A program made the translations under genes and the position numbers. From Pseudoruegeria sp039972875 (GTDB lineage: Bacteria; Pseudomonadota; Alphaproteobacteria; Rhodobacterales; Rhodobacteraceae): a stretch of DNA of 64,000 nucleotides. The first letter of the stretch is position 1, and the number at the start of each line of letters is the position of its first letter. Shown piece by piece: positions 9,417-17,743 of this stretch. The notes below the pieces were generated by a model. The model was not told the origin of the DNA. It saw only the letters and a list, made by a program, of their open reading frames with translations, and did not search any database. The stretch covers positions 19,218-83,217 of the forward strand of contig JBDWMA010000013.1 of the NCBI GenBank assembly GCA_039972875.1. The letters run 5' to 3'.

Positions 9417-10392
9417 GTTGGGTCACTTTTGCTGTTAGATTCAGATAAGGCGTGCGTTCATAATCCCAAAACACAGCCGAACTTTTGCGCCCACACAGCT
9501 GTACGGCGCTGCCGTCCGTGATGTCGCCGCACACCGCAGCGGACACCCCCTGTGCTGCAAAGGCTGCGCAAATCTCATCGGCATCGTCAGTGCGCGCGCT
9601 GAGTAAAAACCCAAAGCTGGGAAAGCTGCGCAGCCAACGATCCAATGGGACCGCCGCCGGACGCGGCAGTGCATCGACCTGAATGTCGATGCCAACGCCA
9701 GAGGCCTCGGCGAGCATAAGCGCCGTTCCAACGATCCCGCCTTGGCTAATGTCTTTGCCCGAAAGCGCAAAGCCTGCCTCAGCCAGTTCGGGGAGGATTT
9801 TCATTGTTGCGCGCAAAGTCTGGGGGGATGAGGTCAGCGCGGCATTCCAATTGTCGTATGGCTCTCGGTAGCAGCCGCGCAAATCCATTGCACAGATCAA
9901 AACATCACCCGGTTTGGCCGTGAAGCTAGAAATCACGTGCTTAGCATGGCCCAAAATAGATACCGACAGCTGCAACTCGTCCGTGTGCAGGTTGGTGTGC
10001 CCGCCCACGATTGGGACATCGTAAGCCAATGATGCGGCTTTCATCCCTGCCAGAACGGGTTGCGCTTGTTCAGCACTTGGGGCCCAAATCGCATTTGTGA
10101 CCGCCTTTGGACGCCCCCCCATCGACAAAATATCAGAAATGTTCACCATCACGCTGCACCAGCCTGCGAACCATGGATCAGCTTGCAAGAAAGCGTTGAT
10201 AAACCCTTCGCAGGCGAACAGCTCGTATCCATCTTGCGCCGGCAAAACCGCACAATCGTCACCGGGTTGGCCAGTGCTGTTTGACGTCAATCCAAGTGTC
10301 GCAGTGCTTTGTGCGATATCGAGTTTACTGCGGATCGACGGGTGATCTCGCAATGTGCGTACGATTTGACGTAGCGAACTTTGCTGCGTCAT
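9409..10392 (-). CDS. nitF: Nit1C AIR-synthase-related protein (sll0787 family)
   Basis: A protein of 327 residues with the PurM/ThiL fold signatures: DDCAVLP (metal/ATP-binding aspartates) near residue 45, MVNISDILSMGGRP in the middle and SQGGIVGTALMLAEASGVG in the second half. The fold suggests ATP-dependent activation of an amide or acid. It overlaps nitE by four bases upstream and nitG by eight bases downstream. The specific substrate is unknown. Confidence 0.88.
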   Translation of the reverse strand: MTQQSSLRQIVRTLRDHPSIRSKLDIAQSTATLGLTSNSTGQPGDDCAVLPAQDGYELFACEGFINAFLQADPWFAGWCSVMVNISDILSMGGRPKAVTNAIWAPSAEQAQPVLAGMKAASLAYDVPIVGGHTNLHTDELQLSVSILGHAKHVISSFTAKPGDVLICAMDLRGCYREPYDNWNAALTSSPQTLRATMKILPELAEAGFALSGKDISQGGIVGTALMLAEASGVGIDIQVDALPRPAAVPLDRWLRSFPSFGFLLSARTDDADEICAAFAAQGVSAAVCGDITDGSAVQLCGRKSSAVFWDYERTPYLNLTAKVTQHA

Positions 10393-10940
10393 GCTGCACG
10401 CCTCCGGCGAGGAGACAAGGATTTCCAGCCAACGAAGGGATCGGGGATCGCGGGATAGGCCTCTAGGTCTGCTTCCATCTCCATGTGACGCACACCATGC
10501 ACTTCAATCTCCCGTAAAGGCGCCCAATGCAGGCGTTTAAAGAGGGGGACGTTCTGCAACTGAACTTGCGCTAAGAAGCGATCACATCCGCGCCCATGCG
10601 CTGTGCAAACGGCCAATCGGATCAGCTCAGCGCCAAGACGCCCCATCCGCCGATGACTTTGGGCCACAGCCAAGCGCGATCCACGCCACAAACGCGGCGC
10701 CTCCTCATGAATGCGCACTGTTCCGACCACTTGATCGGCCTCTGATGCGATTGTGCTGATGGCTGCCAGCGGGATCGCGATTGAATCTATTTCGTCGCGA
10801 TCGTGCTCTTTAAAAATACCTTGTTCATCCACGAAAACCTGATGACGCAGGGCTTCGACGCCATCCAGTTCCCATGGCTGAGCCGCCGCACGGATAATGA
10901 AATCGGGTGATAGAAAACCGCGGGGATTTTGAAAACTCAT
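10389..10940 (-). CDS. nitE: Nit1C GNAT-family N-acetyltransferase (MSMEG_0567/sll0786 family)
   Basis: I place the start at the ATG at 10940, giving 183 residues, because GAGGGTATC lies just upstream and the ATG overlaps the nitD stop as ATGA. A longer reading to 10988 is possible but would run deep into nitD. The GNAT acetyl-CoA loop appears as RLAVAQSHRRMGRLGAELIR. The acceptor is unknown. Confidence 0.87.
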   Translation of the reverse strand: MSFQNPRGFLSPDFIIRAAAQPWELDGVEALRHQVFVDEQGIFKEHDRDEIDSIAIPLAAISTIASEADQVVGTVRIHEEAPRLWRGSRLAVAQSHRRMGRLGAELIRLAVCTAHGRGCDRFLAQVQLQNVPLFKRLHWAPLREIEVHGVRHMEMEADLEAYPAIPDPFVGWKSLSPRRRRAA

Positions 10941-12037
10941 GATACCCTCAGCTTTTCGTAAACTGACAGAGCGGAACAAGCGCCGCATTTAGCGCAGCCG
11001 GCTTTCGCACTTTCCGCACTCATGCCTGCGCGCAAGATCATGCCTGACAAAGGTTTTAAAATACGTGCCATGAAATCTGCGTCTGGCGCGGGGTGGCTTT
11101 CCATTGGCGTGCCAGACACGGGCACGAAAGGCACCACGAAGGGGTACACGCCAATTTTGCACAGCTCTTGCGAGGTCTTCAAAATCGCTTCGGGAGTGTC
11201 ACCCAAACCGGCCAAAATATAGGTCGACACCTGCCCCCGACCAAAGAGTTTTACAGCGGCCTGAAAACTATCGAAATACTTCTCAAGGCTTACCTGCGCT
11301 TTGCCTGGCATCACCCGTGCGCGCACCTCTGGGGTCACCGCCTCTAGGTGCATGCCCAAACTATCGATGCCCGCATCGAACATCCGTTCATGCCAAATGT
11401 TGTCTTCGGGTGGCTCGCACTGGCCCTGTATCGGCAGATCCACTGCGGCCTTGATCGCCAACGCACTGTCGACCATCACCGACGCGCCCCTGTCTTTTCC
11501 GGCCGGCGTGCCGGTGGTCATGACCATATGCTTCACGCCGTCTAATTCAACCGCTGCCTTGGCGACCTCGGCCAACTGTTGCGGCGTTTTGTGTGCAATG
11601 GTGCGCCCCGCGGCCAAGGATTGGCCGATAGAGCAGAATTGACAGGTCTTCTTGCGACTTTCATAGCGGATACACGTCTGCAAAACCGTTGTGGCCAAAA
11701 CATCCTTTGAATGTAGTGTCGCGATCTTGCTGTATTCCACCCCGTCTTTGGTTTTCAGATCGTAGAACTTTGGCCGGTTCGGAAATCGGATTTTGGCCAA
11801 CGGTTCGCCCTGTTTGCTCACTTGGGCAAACCCGTCAGCGTCCGGCGCCTGTACCAAATACGGGCTATCAAAGGCCGGAGCCGTGTGAACCGGCACCATC
11901 ACCGTGGCATCTCCGAGGGTGATCGCCTTGTGGTCCGTTGGGCCAGCACCGCCCCTACGACTTTCCATGCCTGCGGTCGGGTCGACCAATCGCATGCCAT
12001 GTGTTTGTAATTCGTTGATGAGATCAGCTTGCGACAT
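10937..12037 (-). CDS. nitD: Nit1C radical SAM protein (MSMEG_0568 family)
   Basis: A protein of 366 residues. The 4Fe-4S ligands appear as C122, C132 and C135 (C-x9-C-x2-C), a wider spacing than the classical CX3CX2C. Downstream are the SAM-binding patterns MTTGTPAG and LGMHLEAVTPEVRARVMPGK. The C-terminus holds AGCAKCGACSA, which could ligate a further iron-sulfur cluster. The start overlaps the nitrilase end by 14 bases. It likely does radical chemistry on the cluster's nitrogen-containing intermediate; that step is not established. Confidence 0.9.
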   Translation of the reverse strand: MSQADLINELQTHGMRLVDPTAGMESRRGGAGPTDHKAITLGDATVMVPVHTAPAFDSPYLVQAPDADGFAQVSKQGEPLAKIRFPNRPKFYDLKTKDGVEYSKIATLHSKDVLATTVLQTCIRYESRKKTCQFCSIGQSLAAGRTIAHKTPQQLAEVAKAAVELDGVKHMVMTTGTPAGKDRGASVMVDSALAIKAAVDLPIQGQCEPPEDNIWHERMFDAGIDSLGMHLEAVTPEVRARVMPGKAQVSLEKYFDSFQAAVKLFGRGQVSTYILAGLGDTPEAILKTSQELCKIGVYPFVVPFVPVSGTPMESHPAPDADFMARILKPLSGMILRAGMSAESAKAGCAKCGACSALSVYEKLRVS

Positions 12038-13010
12038 TTTCCGCCTCCAAATCTGGGGTGGCGTTTAGGTCTTGGGGATCTTCAATGCGGTGGACGGGGT
12101 GCGCGCTGCGTGCATCATGGACAAGGTGCAACAACTCTGGACGGGCATAATGCCCGACACTGTCCATCATACGTTTGCGTTTGGTCATCAGTCGCATGTC
12201 GAGGTCTGCGATTAAAATCCCTTCACCCTCGGTCAACGGCGGCACAACATGACGCCCCTCTGGAGAAATGATGCAAGTCATGCACCCACCCTGCAGCCCT
12301 TTTTGTAGCTTGGGATCATCGGAAATGCTGTCGATTTGGTCAGGCGTCAACCAGCCCGTTGCATTCACAACAAACGCACCCGCTTCGAGCGCATGGTGGC
12401 GCATGGTCACCTCGATTTGTTCAGCAAAAATAGGTCCCACCAAACTGCCGGGAAAATGGCTGACGTGAATCTCTTCATGCTGTGACATCAAAGCATAGCG
12501 TGCCAGCGGGTTATAATGCTCCCAACAGGCCAAAGCGCCAATTCGGCCGACTTTGGTGTCGACGACTTTTAGGCCAGCACCATCACCTTGCCCCCAAATC
12601 ATCCGCTCATGATAGGTCGGCGTGATCTTGCGGCGTTTGAGTGCCAGCGATCCATCTGCATCAAAAATCAACTGCGTGTTAAACAACGATCCGTTGTCCC
12701 GCTCGTTCACCCCCAAAACAACAACTGCACCGTGCTTTCGTGCGGCATCCGCAACCGCTTGGGTTTCGGGCGATGGGACAACGACCGCCTCTTCATACAA
12801 GCGCAGATGTTCTGGACCCTGTTGGACTGGGGGTAGAACAAATGAAAAGTATGGGTAGTAGGGCACGAAGGTTTCGGGGAAAACAATCAATTCAGCGCCT
12901 TTTCCGGCGGCCTCTGCGATTGCATTCAAAACACGCTCAATGGTACCCGCACGGCTCGTCAGGTCGGGGGCAATCTGAACAGCGGCAGCTCTGACGGTTG
13001 TATCTAACAT
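12024..13010 (-). CDS. nitC: Nit1C nitrilase (Nit6803/sll0784 family)
   Basis: A protein of 328 residues with the nitrilase catalytic set: Glu46 in FPETFVPYYPYF, Lys128 in LKRRKITPTYHERM and Cys162 in LACWEHYNPLARY. The CWEH sequence after the nucleophile marks true nitrilases rather than amidases. Length is normal for the family. It follows nitB after a gap of about 106 bases that contains a hairpin. It hydrolyses a nitrile to the acid and ammonia; published work ties the orthologue to cyanide assimilation. Confidence 0.93.
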   Translation of the reverse strand: MLDTTVRAAAVQIAPDLTSRAGTIERVLNAIAEAAGKGAELIVFPETFVPYYPYFSFVLPPVQQGPEHLRLYEEAVVVPSPETQAVADAARKHGAVVVLGVNERDNGSLFNTQLIFDADGSLALKRRKITPTYHERMIWGQGDGAGLKVVDTKVGRIGALACWEHYNPLARYALMSQHEEIHVSHFPGSLVGPIFAEQIEVTMRHHALEAGAFVVNATGWLTPDQIDSISDDPKLQKGLQGGCMTCIISPEGRHVVPPLTEGEGILIADLDMRLMTKRKRMMDSVGHYARPELLHLVHDARSAHPVHRIEDPQDLNATPDLEAENVAS

Positions 13011-13080
13011 GGGCCATCTCTTGTGGGTAAGCGGCGAAATTTTGGCCGCTTTGATTGAAAAATGAGAAACTTGGACCTTT

Positions 13081-13102
13081 GGGGCGACGCCGTTGCCGCC
13101 CC
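13081..13102 (-). terminator. Hairpin between nitB and nitC
   Basis: GGGGCG and CGCCCC flank a 10-base centre, 15 bases past the nitB stop. It may set the ratio of nitB to the rest by partial termination or transcript protection. There is no U-run, so a complete terminator is unlikely. Confidence 0.45.
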
Positions 13103-13116
13103 AAAAACTCTGACGT

Positions 13117-13599
13117 TTAAACCGTCCAGGTGTCTACGATGACTGCGTCATCGCGGATGTGCAGCAGCTTTAGGTCCAGCACGTCTTGTGGTGCAATCGG
13201 CACAATGCCAGGTAGCAAAGATGGTTCGCCATGGCCCATCAACATTTGCAACGCGAAGCGGCACGCATAGACCTTGCCGCCTTCTTTCATGAACTTTTTC
13301 AAGTTTGCGGAATAGTTCTGTGCACCAGGAAAGGCTTCGTCGCCTAACGTTGGGAAACCGCGCTGCACACCTAAGGACACGCCTGGGCCATACAACAATA
13401 CAGAGGTCTCGAATCCCTTGCGTTGCAAGCGGATCGCCTGAAGAATATTCACCAAACCGATGGACCCCTCAAAGGCCACAGAGTGGAACGTAACAAGCGC
13501 CTTCTGGCCCTCTTCGGCTTTGACGTCTTCAAATACTTTTTCTTCGTAATCCACAAAGAAATCTCCATCTTTGTGGGCTGGTGTCGTTACCTTAGGCAT
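13117..13599 (-). CDS. nitB: Nit1C first protein (MSMEG_0572/Sll0783 family, DsrE-like fold)
   Basis: A 160-residue protein with ALVTFHSVAFEGSIGLVNIL and VYACRFALQMLMGHGE, the patterns of the MSMEG_0572/Sll0783 nitrogen-starvation family. The alternating beta-alpha layout resembles DsrE proteins. A good ribosome site (TAGGAG) precedes the ATG. It is the first gene of the Nit1C operon and faces the MocR-type regulator. The biochemical role is unknown. Confidence 0.87.
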   Translation of the reverse strand: MPKVTTPAHKDGDFFVDYEEKVFEDVKAEEGQKALVTFHSVAFEGSIGLVNILQAIRLQRKGFETSVLLYGPGVSLGVQRGFPTLGDEAFPGAQNYSANLKKFMKEGGKVYACRFALQMLMGHGEPSLLPGIVPIAPQDVLDLKLLHIRDDAVIVDTWTV

Positions 13600-13667
13600 T
13601 GCGCGCTCCTATTGTTCGCAGTTGTGTTGCCTTAGGCTAGTCGGGTCAAACATCGGCCTGCCATTGA

Positions 13668-13836
13668 TGCATACAATTTTACCAACAATGCAATTGTATT
13701 GATTGTATGAGTTTGCTTAATGCCTATGCAAAATCCCCTAATATGCATTAATAATTGAGCTGTACGTAGACAAACTGACGCTTTACAGGCCAAATCCAAT
13801 CACTCATATTGACTGCAAAATATGCATACAATCATA
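13668..13836. promoter_or_regulatory. Putative MocR operators between nitB and its divergent regulator
   Basis: The heptamer ATACAAT occurs at 13671-13677 and 13826-13832, and its inverse ATTGTAT at 13693-13699 and 13702-13708. The first and last sit in the longer shared string TGCATACAAT. MocR-type regulators (for example GabR, PdxR, TauR) are known to bind sets of direct and inverted repeats, so these are good candidates for the operator of the divergent gene at 13865. One cluster is near the nitB side and one is 30 bases before the regulator start. Confidence 0.65.
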
Positions 13837-13864
13837 CGTCATTATCAAAAACACAAAGGGCAAG

Positions 13865-15229
13865 ATGGAAAACTGGCCTCAAAGAATCGAACACGCTAAC
13901 AAGCCACGATACTTGGCAATCGTGGATTGTATCACACAAGATATGAAGGATCGCGTCCTTTTGCCCGGCGATCGTTTGCCCGCACAACGTAAGCTCGCAG
14001 ATCTGATCGGCGTTGACTTCACTACCGTCTCACGGGGCTATACCGAAGCAATCAGCCGTGGACTTGTTGAATCCCATGTCGGGCGCGGCACCTTCGTATT
14101 ACCCCAGTACAGCATCCATAGCGCAAGCGATGAACGCCGCGCTATGGCCAATGATTTGACGATGAATGCCCCCCCTGAACCTACCGATCCTGATCTGATT
14201 GAACGTATGCGATCTGGCCTCTCTGTTGTCTCCGAAGATCTTGTTCATCTGCTACGTTATCAAACTCCCATTGGTGGTGATGTTGATAAAGAAGCCGCAT
14301 CGATCTGGCTGTCGATGCGTGGGTTGGTCCCCAATCTAGACCGCGTTTCTGTCACCCCTGGGGCCCACGCGACAATGTTGACTATCCTCACTGTGCTTGC
14401 GCGCCCAGGCGATTGCATTTTATGCGAAGACATTACCTATGCCGGTTTCAAGAGGATTGCCACGCAATTGGGGCTCATTCTGATAGGGTTGCCGATGGAT
14501 AAGGAAGGCATTTTGCCAGACGCCTTGGACAATGCCATTCGCCGACATTCTCCTAAGGCGCTCTATCTTAATCCGACACTGCACAACCCCACCACGATGG
14601 TTGTGCCCCAACACCGTCGGCTTGAGATTGCAGAGGTGATCAAGCAGCACGATCTGCCCTTGATTGAAGACGACGCTTACGGGTTTGTCCTGCCCGACGC
14701 GCCGCCGCCCATGGCAACAAGCGCTCCTGAACTGACGTGGTACATAGGTGGGCTTGCCAAATGTATCGGGGCAGGTTTACGCCTTGCTTATACGGTGGCG
14801 CCTAATGCGCGTGGCAGCTTCGCTCTTGAAAATGGAATTCGCGCCTTTTCTGGCATGTCGTCTCCAGTCTGTATGGCGCTGGCAACCCGTTGGGTTTTGG
14901 ATGGCACTGCGGATCAAATTCGTCGCTACATCCGCAAGGAAAGCACCCTCCGTCAGGATATCGCCTCCCATGAAATCACTGAAGCCACGTTCCACTCACA
15001 TCCCAACGCATTTAACATCTGGCTCAAACTGCCGCAAAACGTAACTTGCGCAACCCTGATGACTCATATGTCGAACCACGAGATAGGCATTGCCCCTGAA
15101 AGCGCCTTCCGGACCGTCGGCGATCAGGATCGTTATGTTCGCGTATGTCTTGGCGGGCGCATTCGACGGGAAGCTCTACCGACCCTTCTCGCTCACCTTA
15201 ACAACCAAATCTGGCAACTCGGTCAGTAG
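13865..15229 (+). CDS. MocR/GntR-family regulator with aminotransferase-like domain
   Basis: A protein of 454 residues. Residues about 10-80 are a GntR winged helix (LLPGDRLPAQRKLADLIGVDFTTVSRGYTEA). The rest is a fold-type-I aminotransferase domain with the PLP-binding Lys299 in GGLAKCIGAGLRLAY and the NPTLHNPTT substrate/PLP loop. It is divergent from the Nit1C operon with repeated motifs between them, so I infer that it senses an amino compound or PLP adduct and controls Nit1C. Confidence 0.9.
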   Translation: MENWPQRIEHANKPRYLAIVDCITQDMKDRVLLPGDRLPAQRKLADLIGVDFTTVSRGYTEAISRGLVESHVGRGTFVLPQYSIHSASDERRAMANDLTMNAPPEPTDPDLIERMRSGLSVVSEDLVHLLRYQTPIGGDVDKEAASIWLSMRGLVPNLDRVSVTPGAHATMLTILTVLARPGDCILCEDITYAGFKRIATQLGLILIGLPMDKEGILPDALDNAIRRHSPKALYLNPTLHNPTTMVVPQHRRLEIAEVIKQHDLPLIEDDAYGFVLPDAPPPMATSAPELTWYIGGLAKCIGAGLRLAYTVAPNARGSFALENGIRAFSGMSSPVCMALATRWVLDGTADQIRRYIRKESTLRQDIASHEITEATFHSHPNAFNIWLKLPQNVTCATLMTHMSNHEIGIAPESAFRTVGDQDRYVRVCLGGRIRREALPTLLAHLNNQIWQLGQ

Positions 15230-15356
15230 CGAGGGCCTTGGCGCAAGGTAGTGCCGCAACGTTTCTGAAATTTTTTTGAGGTGTCTGGTACGACAGTCTA
15301 GCAAAATCACTTCCCGAACGCAGCTAATAGGATGATGGATTTTCTCAACTTCAAAC

Positions 15357-15933
15357 GGGGACTGTTGCATTAATCGTCTGATGCCTCCTTGGGGCGTTGC
15401 AGCTTTGCAGGATTATGCAGCTGCAAATAGCTGATAAATGAATTGGATTTCACCCTGAACGCCAGGTTACTTGCCGTAGATATGGCCGCGTCTGATTGTT
15501 CTGATGGATTCGATGCCGCTCAAGGTTGCTTTGGCTGAACGCAGGGAGCGAAAGCTCTGGCGATAGCCGAGCAATCGTTTCATGGCCGCGTGATTGATCT
15601 CACGAATGACGCGGCGATAGGGCTGTGCTTTGTCTGTCACGATTGTCACGGGCCGGTGCAGGCGTACACGTTTGATCGCATTGTTGAGAAAGGCTTTGGC
15701 GGCCTTTGCATCGTGCCTGGCGGTCAGGCGGAAATCGACCATCTGACCATGCGCATCAACGGCCCGCCATAGATAGCGCCACCGTCCGCCGACGCGGATG
15801 TAGGTCTCGTCGACGTGCCAATCGAGGCTGGCTCGGCGCAGATATCCCTCGGTCTTTTTGGTCAGTTCAGGTCCGAACTTCTGAACCCAGCGATACACAG
15901 TTGATCAATTCGCCTGAGTAATGCGACAGTCCC
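15357..15933. mobile_element. Internally deleted IS6-family element
   Basis: The left end GGGGACTGTTGCATTAA (15357-15373) is identical to that of the full copy at 43308. The right end at about 15919-15933 reads TAATGCGACAGTCCC. The element is only about 577 bases against 819 for the full copy: the N-terminal part of the transposase gene and a central block are missing. It could only move with a transposase supplied in trans. Confidence 0.88.
15467..15898 (-). pseudogene. IS6 transposase, N-terminally truncated and internally deleted
   Basis: The 143-residue frame starts at MYRWVQKFGPELTKKTEGYL, keeps WHVDETYIRVGGRWRYLWRAVD (first DDE Asp) and jumps from VIREIN to HAAMKRLLGYRQSFRSLRSA. Compared with the 43.4-kb copy it lacks about 20 residues between these points and about 60 at the N-terminus, including the helix-turn-helix. 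It cannot be active. Confidence 0.9.
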
Positions 15934-16053
15934 AATGTAAGTGTGAATTTTCCGATTGGTTGTTTCCATATTGAACAGTGCAATGCAGGTCCAAGAGGCT
16001 AAATTCGCGAAGTCCTGCGCGATAGGCATCAAGCTTCCCTGACAGAACCCAGA

Positions 16054-16977
16054 TTACTTGAGGCCATTCACGTTCAGATAAGCCGAATAGAGTGAGCTGG
16101 TGCCCGCAATAAAAAGCCGATTAAGTTTAGGGCCCCCGAAGCACAGATTGCCGACCATTTCAGGGATATGGATTTTACCAATCAGAGTGCCAGAAGCATC
16201 GATGCAATGCACACCGTCGGCAGCGGAGCTCCAGATGCGTCCGGCGCGATCAAGGCGAAAGCCATCGAACAGCCCGTTTGCGCATTCAGCAAACACACGA
16301 GATGCACCAAGACTTTGACCATCCGCATTCACTTCCAAAGCGCGGATATATTTCGGGCCATTGTCAGCATGTGTTGCGCCCGTATCCGACACGTAGAGCG
16401 TTTTTTCGTCTGCTGAAAACGCCAAACCATTTGGTTTATCAAAATCCGTTGCAACAGCCGTAATTTCGCCCGTGGTTCCATCGACGCGGTAAACGTGGCA
16501 ACCAGATTGCTCTGTTTCGGCCCGCTCGCCCTCGTAGTCCATCATGATGCCGTAGGACGGGTCCGTAAACCAAATAGATCCATCTGATTTCACCACCACA
16601 TCATTTGGAGAGTTGAGCGGTTTGCCTTGGTAGCTGTCTGCGATGATCGAAATAGTACCATCATGTTCGGTCCGCGTGACACGCCGCGTGAGGTGTTCAC
16701 AAGAAACCAAGCGCCCCTGCCCGTCGACGGTATTGCCGTTGGAATTGTTCGAGCCTTGGCGAAAGACAGACACTGAGCCGTCAGTTTCATCCCAACGCAT
16801 CATGCGGTTGTTCGGGATATCAGACCACACGAGATAACGTCCAGCAGGAAACCAAGCAGTGCCTTCAGACCAACGCGCGCCTGTCCAAAGCCGCTCAACG
16901 CGGGCATGGCCAATAAAGCAGGCTTCGAATGATGGATCTAAGCTCTCAAAACCTGTTCCGTCCAATTCACCAAACAT
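16054..16977 (-). CDS. SMP-30/gluconolactonase-family sugar lactonase
   Basis: A protein of 307 residues with the six-bladed propeller pattern of SMP-30. The metal-binding Glu38 is in WSEGTAWFPAGRYLVWSDI. The blade motifs are LNSPNDVVVKSDGSIWFTDPSYGI and KPNGLAFSADEKTLYVSDTG. No signal peptide is seen. It would hydrolyse an aldonolactone to the aldonic acid, the step between sugar oxidation and dehydration. It is the last gene of the minus-strand CUT1 operon, 34 bases after the b561-like gene. Confidence 0.9.
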   Translation of the reverse strand: MFGELDGTGFESLDPSFEACFIGHARVERLWTGARWSEGTAWFPAGRYLVWSDIPNNRMMRWDETDGSVSVFRQGSNNSNGNTVDGQGRLVSCEHLTRRVTRTEHDGTISIIADSYQGKPLNSPNDVVVKSDGSIWFTDPSYGIMMDYEGERAETEQSGCHVYRVDGTTGEITAVATDFDKPNGLAFSADEKTLYVSDTGATHADNGPKYIRALEVNADGQSLGASRVFAECANGLFDGFRLDRAGRIWSSAADGVHCIDASGTLIGKIHIPEMVGNLCFGGPKLNRLFIAGTSSLYSAYLNVNGLK

Positions 16978-17011
16978 ATTATTCTCCCTAACCAGGCATG
17001 CGGCCTGCTCT

Positions 17012-17743
17012 TTAAGTCTTATCTTTAAATCTCGATACTTCTGAAGGGCGCATCATACCAAACCCTTGTGTCGGCATAATATTTCCCGGAAGCTCTGCGT
17101 CATCGCCCCAAATAGCTTGGTAGGTGTCATAGGCGCGGCGTTGCGTTTGCAAACGCACAGCAAAAAGCGCAAGAAATCCCCACCAACCTATTATAGAAAT
17201 CCACATCCAGATAGGCGCATTTGCCGCCCAAAGGCCAGTCACGATCGTGACAATAATCAAGCCCAGAGCTGTATAGCCCACGATCTTATGAATGAGCTCA
17301 AAAGCTAAACGGCGCGGCGTCATATCGAAGTGATCGCCACGTAGCGTACCGTCAGGATGTGGCGCGGTTGGCCCACCTTTTGATCCACGCAAAAAGCCTG
17401 ACAAAAGCTGCAACGCACCAAGGCCCATGACAGTATAGCCTAAGAACTGATGACGTCCTGCAGCCCCAATATTATGCGCCGAGACCAAGATAAGAAGCAG
17501 AGCGAAGCAAGCAATGGCGAAAGACGCAATTTGTCCCCAAAAATGGACGTGCCACCAGAATGTATTGTCCAATTCGCGCGGCCAGTCTTGATTGGGCATG
17601 ATTTTGTAAAACCGAGCAATCAAAATAGCCACAGGCGTCAGCGTGCCCCAAGAGAGGACCATGAGCCGCGCGTGCCACGAGAGAGCAAAGCCAATCTCAT
17701 GGGGGCGCGCGGCATCAATAGTGGAGAGGAGCCAATCCAGCAT
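17012..17743 (-). CDS. Cytochrome b561-like membrane protein
   Basis: A 243-residue protein with about six hydrophobic segments. Histidines fall on successive helices (HARLMVLSWGTLTPVAILIA, WHVHFWGQIASFAIACFALL, GRHQFLGYTVMGLGALQLLS and LIHKIVGYTALGLIIV), as in b561-type diheme proteins. It shares one base with the MalG-like permease gene, so it is cotranscribed with the transporter. Inference: it passes electrons from a periplasmic or membrane sugar dehydrogenase to the quinone pool. That dehydrogenase is not encoded in this operon. Confidence 0.78.
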   Translation of the reverse strand: MLDWLLSTIDAARPHEIGFALSWHARLMVLSWGTLTPVAILIARFYKIMPNQDWPRELDNTFWWHVHFWGQIASFAIACFALLLILVSAHNIGAAGRHQFLGYTVMGLGALQLLSGFLRGSKGGPTAPHPDGTLRGDHFDMTPRRLAFELIHKIVGYTALGLIIVTIVTGLWAANAPIWMWISIIGWWGFLALFAVRLQTQRRAYDTYQAIWGDDAELPGNIMPTQGFGMMRPSEVSRFKDKT

